64,000 nucleotides of DNA from contig NZ_MAYH01000050.1 of assembly GCF_001684975.1 (NCBI RefSeq), positions 162,613 through 226,612 of the forward strand. The letters are read 5' to 3'. The stretch is from Chryseobacterium artocarpi. GTDB lineage: Bacteria; Bacteroidota; Bacteroidia; Flavobacteriales; Weeksellaceae. The notes under the pieces are model-generated. The model saw only the letters and a program-made list of their open reading frames with translations, did not search any database and was not told the origin of the DNA. The position numbers and the translations under genes were made by a program. Below, one piece after another: positions 46,391 to 55,845 of the stretch (the first letter of the stretch is position 1; each line of letters begins with the position of its first letter).

Positions 46391-46674
46391 TGTATAAAAT
46401 TGAATCCATCAAAAATAAGAAATAAAAACCATCCGTTAAGAAACGTTAAAATAAAACATTCATAAAATAGAATTAATGAATAGATTAAAATTAATTCTTA
46501 ACTTAATAGTAGATTTTTCAGGAAATACAGAAACTCAAATTTTGTTTAAAAAAGTATGCTTTAAGGCGAAAGGATTTTTATTAATGGAGAATTTAAAGGT
46601 TGAAAAGGGATAAACCAATATGAAAATTTATCATTCAAATAAGATTATTGTATTTCTTATCCTATATCAATGAC

Positions 46675-46701
46675 TTGTATATGTTCCCTGATCTAAATTT
46701 G
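46675..46701 (+). promoter_or_regulatory. Promoter of yceI
   Basis: -33 TTG at 46675-46677 and perfect -7 TAAATTTG at 46694-46701, spaced 16 bp. The rest of the 344-bp gap 46391-46734 is AT-rich and holds no other gene that I can see. Confidence 0.6.
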
Positions 46702-46734
46702 CATCATTAATAATAACAAAAAATACAAAATACA

Positions 46735-47247
46735 ATGGCAACAAAATGGATCTTAGACCCGACGCATAGTGAAATTACTTTCAAAGTAAAACACATGATG
46801 ATTTCAAACGTAAAAGGAAGCTTCAGAACTTTCAACGCTGAAATTGAATCTGAAGATGAATTCTTTGCAAATGCAAAAACTACAGCAACTATCCAGACGG
46901 ATTCTGTGTTCACAAACAATACGGACAGAGACAATCACCTAAAGTCTGCTGAGTTCTTCAACGCTGAAGTACACCCAACGATCACTTTCGAATCTCAGAA
47001 ATTAAATAATGAAGTAGTTGGAAACCTTACGATCAACGGAATTACTAAACCTGTAACATTGGATGTAGATTTCGGAGGTATCAATGTAGACCCATGGGGA
47101 AATACAAAAGCTGGATTCTCTTTTGAAGGAAAAATCAGCAGAAAAGATTTCGGACTTAACTGGAATGCGGCTCTTGAAGCTGGAGGTGTAATGGTAAGTG
47201 ATGATGTAAAAATCGCTGGAGAATTACAGTTTGTAAAACAAGCTTAA
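46735..47247 (+). CDS. YceI family protein
   Basis: 170 residues matching the YceI lipocalin-like barrel: WILDPTHSEITFKVKHM at the start and a FGLNWNAALEAGGVMVSDDVKI end. The family binds isoprenoids or similar amphiphiles. This copy lacks a signal peptide and so appears cytoplasmic, as in many flavobacteria. It has its own promoter and terminator. Confidence 0.92.
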   Translation: MATKWILDPTHSEITFKVKHMMISNVKGSFRTFNAEIESEDEFFANAKTTATIQTDSVFTNNTDRDNHLKSAEFFNAEVHPTITFESQKLNNEVVGNLTINGITKPVTLDVDFGGINVDPWGNTKAGFSFEGKISRKDFGLNWNAALEAGGVMVSDDVKIAGELQFVKQA

Positions 47248-47268
47248 TTGATAACATATTTTATAGAG

Positions 47269-47301
47269 GGTTCAGGGATTTTTACTAAAAAGCTCTGAAC
47301 C
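47269..47301 (+). terminator. Terminator of yceI
   Basis: GGTTCAG/CTGAACC stem extended by an inner TTTTT/AAAAA pairing, followed by TTTTATTTTTTT, 21 bp past the stop. Confidence 0.85.
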
Positions 47302-47330
47302 TTTTATTTTTTTATTAATATTCAATATTT

Positions 47331-48158
47331 ATGAATCTTAATGACCTGCAAAACATAAGTAATAGTTTCAGAAATACGCAAAGAATGCCGGTATTATTTC
47401 TGGGACATGGTTCTCCAATGAATGCTATTGAAGAAAATCAGTTTGTACAGGGATTCCGTAAAGCAGCCAATGAAATACCAAAACCGAATGCCATTTTATG
47501 TATTTCTGCCCATTGGTATACTCCTGGAACTTTTGTTACGGCAATGGAAATGCCTAAAACCATTCATGATTTTTACGGTTTTCCGAAAGAGCTGTTTGAT
47601 GTACAATATCCCGCTCCCGGAAGTCCTGAACTGGCAAAAGAAACTGCTGAACTTTTACTTCCAATTGATGTAGAGGAAGATCACAACTGGGGGCTTGATC
47701 ACGGAGCCTGGTCTGTTATCAGGCATATGTATCCTGATGCTGATATCCCTGTGATCCAGCTAAGCATTGATTATACAAAACCTACGCAATATCATTATGA
47801 CCTTGCTAAAAGACTGAATAAACTTCGTGAAAAAGGAATTCTGATCATCGGCAGCGGAAATATTGTTCATAATCTACGTATGATCGACTGGAAAAACATC
47901 AATACCGTAGGAGCCGGCTGGGATTGGGCTGTGGAAGCACGTGAAAAGACCAACAACTGGCTTTTGGATGGTAATTTCCAAAATATTATTGATTACCAGA
48001 AACAAGGAACGGCTTTACAATATGCGATTCCTACTCCGGATCATTACCTTCCTCTTATTTATACTTTGGGACTGAAAGACCATGCTGAAGAATTATCTTT
48101 ATTCAATGATCAGCTTATTGGCGGTTCGTTGAGTATGACGAGTGTTAGAATCGGATAA
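47331..48158 (+). CDS. ygiD: 4,5-DOPA dioxygenase extradiol family (LigB/YgiD)
   Basis: 275 residues with the class III extradiol pattern: FLGHGSPMNAIE, ISAHWYTPGTFVT, the His-Asp-His stretch GLDHGAWSVIRHM and IIGSGNIVHNLR. These metal ligands match E. coli YgiD, which opens the DOPA ring. The natural substrate here is uncertain. Confidence 0.93.
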   Translation: MNLNDLQNISNSFRNTQRMPVLFLGHGSPMNAIEENQFVQGFRKAANEIPKPNAILCISAHWYTPGTFVTAMEMPKTIHDFYGFPKELFDVQYPAPGSPELAKETAELLLPIDVEEDHNWGLDHGAWSVIRHMYPDADIPVIQLSIDYTKPTQYHYDLAKRLNKLREKGILIIGSGNIVHNLRMIDWKNINTVGAGWDWAVEAREKTNNWLLDGNFQNIIDYQKQGTALQYAIPTPDHYLPLIYTLGLKDHAEELSLFNDQLIGGSLSMTSVRIG

Positions 48159-48202
48159 TATGATGGTCGAGGATTGAAAATAAAGTTTATCATTATAAAT
48201 AA

Positions 48203-48242
48203 AAGCAGATTACCTCAACTGAGATAACCTGCTTATTTTTTT
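48203..48242 (+). terminator. Terminator of ygiD
   Basis: AAGCAG/CTGCTT outer stem with an inner TTACCTCA/TGAGATAA pairing (one mismatch), followed by seven T after an intervening A. Confidence 0.8.
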
Positions 48243-48252
48243 GTATTATATT

Positions 48253-49728
48253 TTACTGCACAGCTTTTAAAACATTGATGTTTCCATAGCCGTAGTCTGA
48301 ATTTACATTTGGATAATAGGTTGCTGATTGTCTCATTTTATTAAGAACCTGTTCTCTTGTCCATGATGGATTTTTAGCCCATACCAAAGCTGCAATTCCC
48401 GCTGTAGCTGCTGTAGCCACTGAAGAACCGCCTACGTAATCTGACTGATTATTATAATAACTCAATACCGGAACTGTGCTTCCTGACGATCTTTCCATCT
48501 GGAAAGTAAAATCAATCTGGCTTCCTGAGTGACAAACATTACATTTCTGATTGGAAGTATTTTCTTTAACCCCTGTAATAGCTTGTGTTTCCGACATTGA
48601 TGCCGGGAAAATAACTCCTACAAAATTCGTAAAGCTGGTAGAAGTTCCTCCTGCACAGAAAATCAGTTTTCCTCTTGCATAAGCATATTTCACTCCATCT
48701 TCAATTTTCCCTACGGAGAAAATGTGTCCCATAGACATTGAAATAATCTTTACGTTAGCATTATTACCCAATTCTGTAAATGCGGTTTTTACTCCGTTCT
48801 GTTCGCTTGAAGTTTCCAATACAACGTTTGCAGCTGCACGGTAAGCAATCAGATTTGCATTATAAGCAACTCCTACAGGAAATCCTGAGTTATTTCTAGG
48901 TGCTGCCATTACTGAAGCCATTTTAGTTCCGTGCCCGCATTGATCTGCGGCACCGTCAGAATTATAAGCTCCAACCTTAGTGATTGTTCTTCCTGACGAA
49001 GCTCCATTGTTAAAATTGCTTCCAAGTAATGTCTGTTCAGATGAAACTCCGGTATCAATAAGTCCGATGGTTACTCCGGCTCCTGTACTGTAGCTCCATG
49101 CATCAGGAATATTATGTTTTGTAAATGCCCAAGGAATTTTTGCACTTGGAGTGGTTGATGTATAATCTACTGCGCTTAATGTTGCTGATGAAAAGCCACA
49201 TCCGGAAGATCCGCTACTTGAAGATCTTGAACTGAACTGGGCTTCATTTTCAAAATAATGATAATCTGCAGGCTCTACATATCTGATGGTTTTCATTTGA
49301 CGAAGAGCTGTAAGTGTTTCTTCATTATTGATAATTACATCCATCTGATTAAGATACTTATCCGAAGTAAGCAGGAACCTTGGTGATTCCAGACCTTCAT
49401 ATTTACTGATTACCGATAAAATTTCATTCTCCATTTCTTTATTATTAGGAGATTTACTTCTGTCAAAATCATCTTTGGAAGAACCAAACCCGATAGATAG
49501 CATTTTATTTCCGCGGAAAACAGCACTCCAGATAAAATGATCTGATTCATTTTTCCAGTTGAAAGTTCCATTTGTTTTGATGGACTGATTGATTCTCTCG
49601 TTGATCTGTTTCCCTGTCAACGGATCACTCTGAACCATCTCAAGTTTAGGGTTTTCATTTTGAAGTTCCTCTGTGGTACAGGAATTCAGGGCAAGGAATA
49701 ATGCCAGGAAAAATACACTTTTTTTCAT
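48253..49728 (-). CDS. S8 subtilisin-like serine peptidase, lipoprotein
   Basis: 491 residues. A lipobox ends at C17 (ALNSC); about 180 residues of propeptide-like sequence follow. The catalytic triad is D225 (LIDTGVSS), H266 (CGHGTKM) and S436 (GGSSVATA). Two oddities: the oxyanion-hole Asn of the usual AAGN motif appears as Gly (FCAGGTS, near 360), and a CNVC pair (396-399) sits before the Ser motif. No type IX C-terminal sorting domain is present. It may act as a tethered processing protease. Confidence 0.9.
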   Translation of the reverse strand: MKKSVFFLALFLALNSCTTEELQNENPKLEMVQSDPLTGKQINERINQSIKTNGTFNWKNESDHFIWSAVFRGNKMLSIGFGSSKDDFDRSKSPNNKEMENEILSVISKYEGLESPRFLLTSDKYLNQMDVIINNEETLTALRQMKTIRYVEPADYHYFENEAQFSSRSSSSGSSGCGFSSATLSAVDYTSTTPSAKIPWAFTKHNIPDAWSYSTGAGVTIGLIDTGVSSEQTLLGSNFNNGASSGRTITKVGAYNSDGAADQCGHGTKMASVMAAPRNNSGFPVGVAYNANLIAYRAAANVVLETSSEQNGVKTAFTELGNNANVKIISMSMGHIFSVGKIEDGVKYAYARGKLIFCAGGTSTSFTNFVGVIFPASMSETQAITGVKENTSNQKCNVCHSGSQIDFTFQMERSSGSTVPVLSYYNNQSDYVGGSSVATAATAGIAALVWAKNPSWTREQVLNKMRQSATYYPNVNSDYGYGNINVLKAVQ

Positions 49729-49862
49729 ATGTTATAATTTTGATTGGAATCACAATATAACACTTTAATGGGAATTAGAATTGTAAAAAAAATGAATTTA
49801 CCATTATATGAATATTAATTACCTGTTAGCAATCAAAACTTTACTTATAACAGATCAAAACT

Positions 49863-50312
49863 TTATCTTAATATTTTTTCGTAGCATACACTGTCATCTA
49901 CGTCAATATATTGCCCATAATTAGGAATTCTGTGAAACCCACTTTTTTCATATACGGAAATAGCGTTTTTCAGTTCTCGTGACGTTTCCAATATGGCTTT
50001 TTTATAGCCTAATTCAGTTGCCCAGATTTGCAATTCATGGACAATAGCTGTTCCTAACCCTTTTTTTCTGAATACCGGATTGGTAAACATTCTTTTGATT
50101 TCAACAGTATCTTTTGAATATTCTTTGAATGCTCCACATGCCGCCGGAATTTCATCGATATAAACGACAATACAGTTCTTAATTAAATCAATTTTATTAA
50201 ACTGATCAAAGAAAGCATGGTCATCACCATTATGTTCTGCAAGAGTAGCATCGAGATGTTTTACAAGGGTCTGAAAATCTATATGGATAGAATCAAGTCT
50301 TTTTATTTTCAT
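49863..50312 (-). CDS. GNAT family N-acetyltransferase
   Basis: 149 residues from the ATG at 50312; an upstream TTG adds three. The acetyl-CoA-binding motif is FRKKGLGTAIVHELQ, followed by YEKSGFHRIPNYG, the canonical GNAT end. The substrate is unknown. A hairpin terminator separates it from hutH. Confidence 0.88.
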   Translation of the reverse strand: MKIKRLDSIHIDFQTLVKHLDATLAEHNGDDHAFFDQFNKIDLIKNCIVVYIDEIPAACGAFKEYSKDTVEIKRMFTNPVFRKKGLGTAIVHELQIWATELGYKKAILETSRELKNAISVYEKSGFHRIPNYGQYIDVDDSVCYEKILR

Positions 50313-50346
50313 TTTTAACAAGAATTAAATCATTTTATAAAAGAAA

Positions 50347-50366
50347 AAGCTCCCTTTCGGAAGCCT
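50347..50366 (-). terminator. Terminator of hutH
   Basis: On the minus strand AGGCTTCC-GAAA-GGGAGCTT forms an 8-bp stem (two G-T pairs) with a GAAA tetraloop, then TTTCTTTT. Confidence 0.75.
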
Positions 50367-50382
50367 TTCATTTTTATTTTGA

Positions 50383-51870
50383 TTAGTTTACAACAAACTT
50401 TCTTTCATTGATCAACTCAGCGATAGCAAGCATGTCTTTACCGATCAGCCTGTCGTCTTCAAGCTTAGCCACTTTAGAACGAAGGATGGTAAAGTTTTCT
50501 TCAATCACTTTATTACATTTGGATGGTCTTCTGAATTCCAGTCCCTGAGCAGCAAACATAAGTTCTACAGATAAAATATTCACCAAGTTTCCAAGAACCT
50601 GATTGAATTTTCTTCCTGAAATACTTCCCATAGAAACATGGTCTTCCTGTCCTAAACTTGTAGGAATAGAGTCTGCTGATGCAGGGAAACATAATGTTTT
50701 GTTTTCCGTTACCAATGCAGCAGAAGTATACTGAGGAATCATAAATCCTGAATTCAATCCAGAGCTTTCCGTCAATAATCTTGGAAGCCCATATTTTCCT
50801 TCCAGTAATAAATAACTTCTTCTGTCCGAAATATTTCCTAATTCTGCAGCTGCCAACGTTGCATAATCTAATGGTAATGCCATTAATTGCCCATGGAAGT
50901 TTCCTCCAGAAATAGATTCTTCAGCGCTTAATACAATTGGGTTATCGGTAACAGAGTTCAATTCTGTTTCAGCCATGCTTTTAAGATGTTCGAAAGCATT
51001 TCTGCTTGCACCGTGAACCTGTGGTACACATCTCATAGAATAAGGATCCTGTACTCTTTCACAATCTTCGTGAGCCTGCATATTCTCGGAACCTTTTAAG
51101 AATTTAAGCATTCTTGCCGCTACTTTTTTGCTTCCTTCGAATGGTCTGATCTCGTGAAGCTCTTTTTTAAACGGACTTGCAGAGCCTCTATACGCTTCAA
51201 TACTCATAGCAGCCGTCACATCTGCAAGGTCTAAAAGATATTCAAATTTTTCTAATCCTTTAATTGCATGGGCTAAAATGAACTGTGTTCCGTTAATTAA
51301 TCCCAAACCTTCTTTTGGTCCCAATGCCAATGGTTCAAGATCGTGTTTCTCCAATACTTCCATGGTTTCGAAAACCTGGTCTCCTTCCCAAACCTGTCCT
51401 AATCCTAATAAAGGCAATACAAGGTGAGCTAAAGGTGCTAAGTCTCCCGAAGCACCTACAGATCCCTGCTCAGGAACTACAGGAATAATGTCTTTTTCAA
51501 GCATCAGGATCATCCTTTCAATAACTTCCAGGGAAACTCCTGAAAATCCTTTTGATAAAGCATGAACTTTCGCGATCATCATAATTTTGGAAAGTTCCTT
51601 GTCAATGGGCTTTCCTACTCCTACTGCATGAGAGATAATAAGGTTATACTGTAATTGAGCTGTTTCATCAGCAGATATTTTAGTATCGCACAGCGGACCG
51701 AAACCTGTATTGATTCCATATACACATCTATCGGATTCTACAATTTGCTGTACGTTTTTCTGAGATTTTAAAATTTGTTCTTTTGCTGCTTTATTCAGCT
51801 TGGCTTTATTAGGTTTTTTACATATTTCCAGAACATCATGGAAAGTAAAAACATCTACTCCGTATATCAT
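50383..51870 (-). CDS. hutH: Histidine ammonia-lyase
   Basis: 495 residues, matching HutH. The MIO cofactor triad ASG lies in GSVGASGDLAPLAH (about residue 143), with NTGFGPL and FHGQLMALPLDY downstream. It deaminates histidine to urocanate. No hutU, hutI or hutG lies beside it, so in this genome the pathway genes are scattered or the enzyme serves another aromatic lyase role. Confidence 0.93.
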   Translation of the reverse strand: MIYGVDVFTFHDVLEICKKPNKAKLNKAAKEQILKSQKNVQQIVESDRCVYGINTGFGPLCDTKISADETAQLQYNLIISHAVGVGKPIDKELSKIMMIAKVHALSKGFSGVSLEVIERMILMLEKDIIPVVPEQGSVGASGDLAPLAHLVLPLLGLGQVWEGDQVFETMEVLEKHDLEPLALGPKEGLGLINGTQFILAHAIKGLEKFEYLLDLADVTAAMSIEAYRGSASPFKKELHEIRPFEGSKKVAARMLKFLKGSENMQAHEDCERVQDPYSMRCVPQVHGASRNAFEHLKSMAETELNSVTDNPIVLSAEESISGGNFHGQLMALPLDYATLAAAELGNISDRRSYLLLEGKYGLPRLLTESSGLNSGFMIPQYTSAALVTENKTLCFPASADSIPTSLGQEDHVSMGSISGRKFNQVLGNLVNILSVELMFAAQGLEFRRPSKCNKVIEENFTILRSKVAKLEDDRLIGKDMLAIAELINERKFVVN

Positions 51871-52000
51871 TTCTAAAAAATTTTCTTAAAATTACGCATT
51901 TAACAATAATTGGAGAAACTAAATTTCATCGTTCTATCTTTTTATATGAAGAAGTGAATTAATTTATTATTTTTACTTCCGAAATTAAAAACTATAATAC

Positions 52001-52762
52001 ATGAGACTGAAAACTTTACTGCTTGCATTATGCGTTGCAGGAACAACTTCCTTTGCACAGAAAATAAAATACTCAAAGGAAGACATCAAAAAAATGGAGA
52101 CTTACCTTTTTAATGAAGGTTTTAATACTCCTTCTCCCAAGAAAACATCAACTATTATTTTAAAAGACGGTACTTCCCACAAAGGATTCTGCAACAAAAT
52201 TGAAACCAAGAAAGGGCAAATCTATGAAGTAGCCATCAAGGACAGTATTACGAAGAAAGCAGCGAATTTCAATGCTGATCAGATCAGTGAAATGTATGTT
52301 TACCCAAGTAATGCGGAAAAAATAATGAAGGTTTCGAGGTATATGGGCAACATTAGAAACTATAGTACCAAAAAACTGACGAAAAGAACCAATAATGACA
52401 GAATATATTTTGTGAACCAAACTGTCTCTCTCAAAAATAAAAAGGATGATAAAGAATTCCTGATGCAAGTTATCAATCCGGACTTTGACGATATTATTTC
52501 TGTATATCATGATCCAAGAGCGAAAGAAACAACTGGTTTTTCTGTAATGGGAAGTCCTCAGCTTGGTGGTGGGGTTATCAAATCCTATTATGTAAAGAAA
52601 GGAGACAAAGTAATGTGGCTTCATAAAGATGATTTTGAGGATAATTATGACTTCCTTTTTGGAGATAATAAGGAATTCATGAAGCTCTATCCTAAAAATT
52701 CTGTTGAGTGGGATTATTTCAGTTTTCTGGTAAATGCTTATACTGAAATGAGTAACGGATAA
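52001..52762 (+). CDS. Secreted protein of unknown function
   Basis: 253 residues with a clear signal peptide (MRLKTLLLALCVAGTTSFAQ). The mature part is Lys-rich with beta-strand-like segments (IILKDGTSHKGFCNKIETKKG). I recognise no domain. Closed by its own terminator before uvrC. Confidence 0.6.
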   Translation: MRLKTLLLALCVAGTTSFAQKIKYSKEDIKKMETYLFNEGFNTPSPKKTSTIILKDGTSHKGFCNKIETKKGQIYEVAIKDSITKKAANFNADQISEMYVYPSNAEKIMKVSRYMGNIRNYSTKKLTKRTNNDRIYFVNQTVSLKNKKDDKEFLMQVINPDFDDIISVYHDPRAKETTGFSVMGSPQLGGGVIKSYYVKKGDKVMWLHKDDFEDNYDFLFGDNKEFMKLYPKNSVEWDYFSFLVNAYTEMSNG

Positions 52763-52783
52763 AAGTATTCAAACATAAATTTT

Positions 52784-52811
52784 AAAACCTGTAGTGCATT
52801 CTGCAGGTTTT
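52784..52811 (+). terminator. Terminator of the secreted protein gene
   Basis: An 11-bp stem, AAAACCTGTAG/CTGCAGGTTTT (one G-T), followed by T-rich sequence, 21 bp past the stop. Confidence 0.85.
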
Positions 52812-52847
52812 TTCTTTTTAAATAGAAAGATTCCTTAATTTTGTTAC

Positions 52848-54644
52848 ATGAATCCTTCTTTAGAATTACAGCTTAAAACTTTACCATCAGAACCCGGCGT
52901 TTATCGTTATTATGATAAAAACGATCAGTTATTATATGTAGGAAAAGCTAAAAATTTAAAGAAAAGGGTTCTCTCCTATTTCAATAAAAATCTTTCAGGA
53001 TACAGGATCAAAATCATGGTGAGTAAAATCCAACGTCTGGAAACAACCATTGTCAATAGTGAGTATGATGCTCTTTTACTGGAAAACAATCTGATCAAGG
53101 AACATCAGCCGTTCTACAATGTCATGTTGAAAGATGACAAAACATATCCTTGGATCTGTATTAAAAATGAAGATTTTCCAAGAATATTTCTCACCAGAAA
53201 TAAAATTAAAGACGGTTCCGAATATTATGGTCCTTATGCAAAAGTACGTCCGGCAAAAATTCTGTTGGATACCATCAAACATATTTATAAGCTAAGAACC
53301 TGCAATCTGAACCTTGCACCTAACAAAATTGCGGAAGGAAAGTACAAAGTCTGTCTTGAGTATCATATCAAAAATTGCGAAGGACCTTGTGAGGATCTTG
53401 AAAGTAAAGAAGAATATGATGAAAAAATAGACGCTATCCGTGGCATCATCAAAGGAGACTTCCGTAAAGCTAAAGATTATCTGGTAAATCAGATGATGAA
53501 ACTTGCCTCGAATCTTAAGTTTGAAGAAGCACAGATTATCAAAGAAAGACTGGATATATTGGAGGATTATCAGGCTAAAAACACCGTTGTAAATCCAAAT
53601 ATTGATGATGTAGATGTCTTTGGAATGATCAGTGATGAAACAGCGGCTTATGTGAATTTCTTTAAAATCAGAAACGGAAATATCATTCAGAGTTTTACAA
53701 CTGAGATCAAAAAAATCCTTGAAGAAACGGATGAGGATATTATGGAAGAAGCTTTAATTGAGATCAGACAGAAATTTGGTTCCGATTCAAAAGAGGTTCT
53801 TCTACCTTTTCATTTGACTGTTGAAATTCCGAATGTAAAACTTATCGTCCCTAAAGTTGGAGATAAAAAGAGAATTGTGGAGCTTTCAGAAAAGAATGCT
53901 AAAGAATATCGTCTGGAAAAATTAAAACAGGTACAGATTGTTGATCCGGAAAGACATACCAACCGAATCATGGCTGAAATGCAAAAGCTTCTCAGAATGC
54001 CTGTGGAACCAAGACATATTGAAGGTTTTGATAACTCGAATATCCAGGGAACCAATCCTGTTTCGGCTTGTGTAGTTTTTAAAGATGGTAAACCAAGTAA
54101 AGCAGACTATAGAATTTTTCATCCCAAAACAGTAGAAGGTCCGAATGACTTTGCAACGATGGAAGAAGTAATCTATCGCCGTTACAAAAGAATGCTGGAT
54201 GAAGGAGATAATCTTCCACAACTGATCCTTATCGATGGTGGTAAAGGTCAATTATCTTCCGCTGTAAAAAGTTTGAGACTATTAGGATTGTATGGCAAAA
54301 TAACCATTGTCGGAATCGCTAAAAGACTGGAGGAAATTTTCTTTCCTGAAGATCCGATTCCATTATACCTTGATAAAAAATCTGAAACGTTAAAAATCCT
54401 TCAAAGAGTACGTGATGAAGCTCACCGTTTTGGGGTAAAACATCACAGAACAAGAAGAAAAAATTCTACAATAAAATCTGAGCTGGAAGAAATTCCGGGT
54501 GTTGGAGGAAAAACCATTGAGTTATTATTATCCAAACTGAAATCTGTTAAACGAATCAAAGAAGCAAATCAGGAAACACTGGAAGAGATTTTAGGAAAAA
54601 GTAAAGCGAAAGTTATTTGGGAATATTTCAATGGTAATGCCTAA
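52848..54644 (+). CDS. uvrC: UvrABC system protein C
   Basis: 598 residues with the UvrC order: GIY-YIG nuclease (EPGVYRYYDKNDQLLYVGKAKN, residues 14-90), a Cys-containing linker (CLEYHIKNCEGPCE), UVR motif (FEEAQIIKERLDILE, about 225-240), RNase H-like domain (IEGFDNSNIQGTNPV, DGGKGQL) and C-terminal HhH (LEEIPGVGGKTIELLL). It makes both incisions around bulky DNA damage. A TAATTTTG box at 52836-52843, 5 bp before the ATG, may mean a leaderless transcript. Confidence 0.96.
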   Translation: MNPSLELQLKTLPSEPGVYRYYDKNDQLLYVGKAKNLKKRVLSYFNKNLSGYRIKIMVSKIQRLETTIVNSEYDALLLENNLIKEHQPFYNVMLKDDKTYPWICIKNEDFPRIFLTRNKIKDGSEYYGPYAKVRPAKILLDTIKHIYKLRTCNLNLAPNKIAEGKYKVCLEYHIKNCEGPCEDLESKEEYDEKIDAIRGIIKGDFRKAKDYLVNQMMKLASNLKFEEAQIIKERLDILEDYQAKNTVVNPNIDDVDVFGMISDETAAYVNFFKIRNGNIIQSFTTEIKKILEETDEDIMEEALIEIRQKFGSDSKEVLLPFHLTVEIPNVKLIVPKVGDKKRIVELSEKNAKEYRLEKLKQVQIVDPERHTNRIMAEMQKLLRMPVEPRHIEGFDNSNIQGTNPVSACVVFKDGKPSKADYRIFHPKTVEGPNDFATMEEVIYRRYKRMLDEGDNLPQLILIDGGKGQLSSAVKSLRLLGLYGKITIVGIAKRLEEIFFPEDPIPLYLDKKSETLKILQRVRDEAHRFGVKHHRTRRKNSTIKSELEEIPGVGGKTIELLLSKLKSVKRIKEANQETLEEILGKSKAKVIWEYFNGNA

Positions 54645-54840
54645 TTACAAACTTTATCCCATTTGTTTTTTCACAATTAAATGAACTTTTTTATAGAATA
54701 TTTATCCCTGATTTCATTTTCTCAATAAGAGACAAAAACATCAACACCCTACTTTATACATAGTTATTAAACAATAAAAACAATATATTATTAAAATATT
54801 TTATAAATAATAGTATTATTTATATTTTTTTCATAAATTA

Positions 54841-54866
54841 GTATTGTTAATTAATAACAACAATAC
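54841..54866 (+). promoter_or_regulatory. Palindrome directly before the 54868 start codon
   Basis: GTATTGTT (54841-54848) and AACAATAC (54859-54866) form a perfect inverted repeat that ends 1 bp before an ATG. It could be an operator or an RNA hairpin over the ribosome site. Confidence 0.45.
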
Positions 54867-54867
54867 C

Positions 54868-55022
54868 ATGAAAAAAATTCTCATTTTGTAAATAACATTA
54901 CAGAATTACTATTTCCATCGGTATTTAGTGTTATTCTTTTTCAAAAACAGAAACTTAGTAGAAAAACTCTAAGTTCATTTAAACGAAAGGAAAAAACACA
55001 TCAACATATTAAAAACGAATAA
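54868..55022 (+). pseudogene. Possible frameshifted small gene (about 51 codons)
   Basis: Reading from the ATG at 54868 gives only MKKILIL and a stop. The frame that would follow if the A7 tract at 54871-54877 held eight A stays open for 51 codons and ends with TAA at 55020-55022, directly at a strong terminator. The conceptual peptide has a hydrophobic core (ELLFPSVFSVILF) and a basic C-terminus. The remaining gap DNA (54645-54840) is AT-rich without a gene. Could be decay, phase variation or sequencing error, or chance. Confidence 0.35.
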
Positions 55023-55043
55023 GCTCTTTTTCAAGAGCTTATT
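55018..55043. terminator. Strong bidirectional terminator
   Basis: A perfect 11-bp stem, AATAAGCTCTT/AAGAGCTTATT, with a TTTC loop, followed on the plus strand by a T-rich run. It lies between the small ORF and the minus-strand gene ending at 55071. Confidence 0.88.
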
Positions 55044-55070
55044 TTTATTTTCATTAAAGATATTAATCTA

Positions 55071-55835
55071 TTATTTTCCTATAAAAACATCTTTGGTAAA
55101 TTTACCGTCAGCCTGCGGAATATCAATTACAATATTTCCGTTTTCAAAGTAACCGGTTGTCATATTACCATCGGCTAATTTTACCATAAACACATCTTTC
55201 CTTGACGTAGCCTTAAAGACTGCAAATGGAACTGAACTTCCTGCTTGTGCTAAAATAAACTGACTGTCGTCAATCTGTATTTTCTGAACGACAATTTTAC
55301 CATTGGTATAATTTCCCGCTGTTGGTACAACTGAAGAAGTAGTGGTTGTTTCAGGAGTAGAAACCTGAGTATTATTTGTTGCTACACTAGAAACCTGTGT
55401 CTGAACTGCAGGCAGCATTGCTACCGGATTAGAAGCGCCAACTATCATTAATGCCTGCTTCAACGCATCAGGGAAACCTTCTTCAAATTCTTTAATATCA
55501 GAACGTCCTTTAGATTCTAAAACAACTTTATTTTTACAGTCTTTGAACTGTAATATCACTTTATTGGTAAATAAACTTTTGTCATTCAGGATATTTGCAT
55601 TAAGAACATTACAGGAATTGTCTTTAGCTTCTGATGGCCATTGGTCTATACTTTTTGGTAAAACCACATAGCTTTTGCTCTTTAATGCTTTCTCAAGATA
55701 TTCTCCCAAGCCGTAGCTGTTGTTTTTAAACGTCTCAAACTTCTCTGGAATTAAAATATATTTATAATCTGAAACTTTTTGTCCGAAAGCTAAGGCTGAA
55801 CAAATCGCCAACGCAAATACTGATATCTTTTTCAT
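55071..55835 (-). CDS. Secreted protein of unknown function
   Basis: 254 residues from the ATG at 55835, which gives a clean signal peptide (MKKISVFALAICSALAFGQ). An ATG at 55853 is also in frame and overlaps the upstream PorV/PorQ-family gene by 8 bp. A N-terminal domain (YKYILIPEKFETFKNN.. YVVLP) is linked by a Thr/Ser/Val-rich stretch (about 145-180) to a short beta domain. Co-transcription with the PorV/PorQ-family gene suggests an outer-membrane or gliding context. Confidence 0.6.
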   Translation of the reverse strand: MKKISVFALAICSALAFGQKVSDYKYILIPEKFETFKNNSYGLGEYLEKALKSKSYVVLPKSIDQWPSEAKDNSCNVLNANILNDKSLFTNKVILQFKDCKNKVVLESKGRSDIKEFEEGFPDALKQALMIVGASNPVAMLPAVQTQVSSVATNNTQVSTPETTTTSSVVPTAGNYTNGKIVVQKIQIDDSQFILAQAGSSVPFAVFKATSRKDVFMVKLADGNMTTGYFENGNIVIDIPQADGKFTKDVFIGK

Positions 55836-55845
55836 TTTTTTCAAT

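Noticed and set aside
48253..49728. Type IX secretion cargo
   Set aside because: The subtilase ends with its catalytic domain (..NINVLKAVQ) and lacks a C-terminal sorting domain; it has a lipobox instead.
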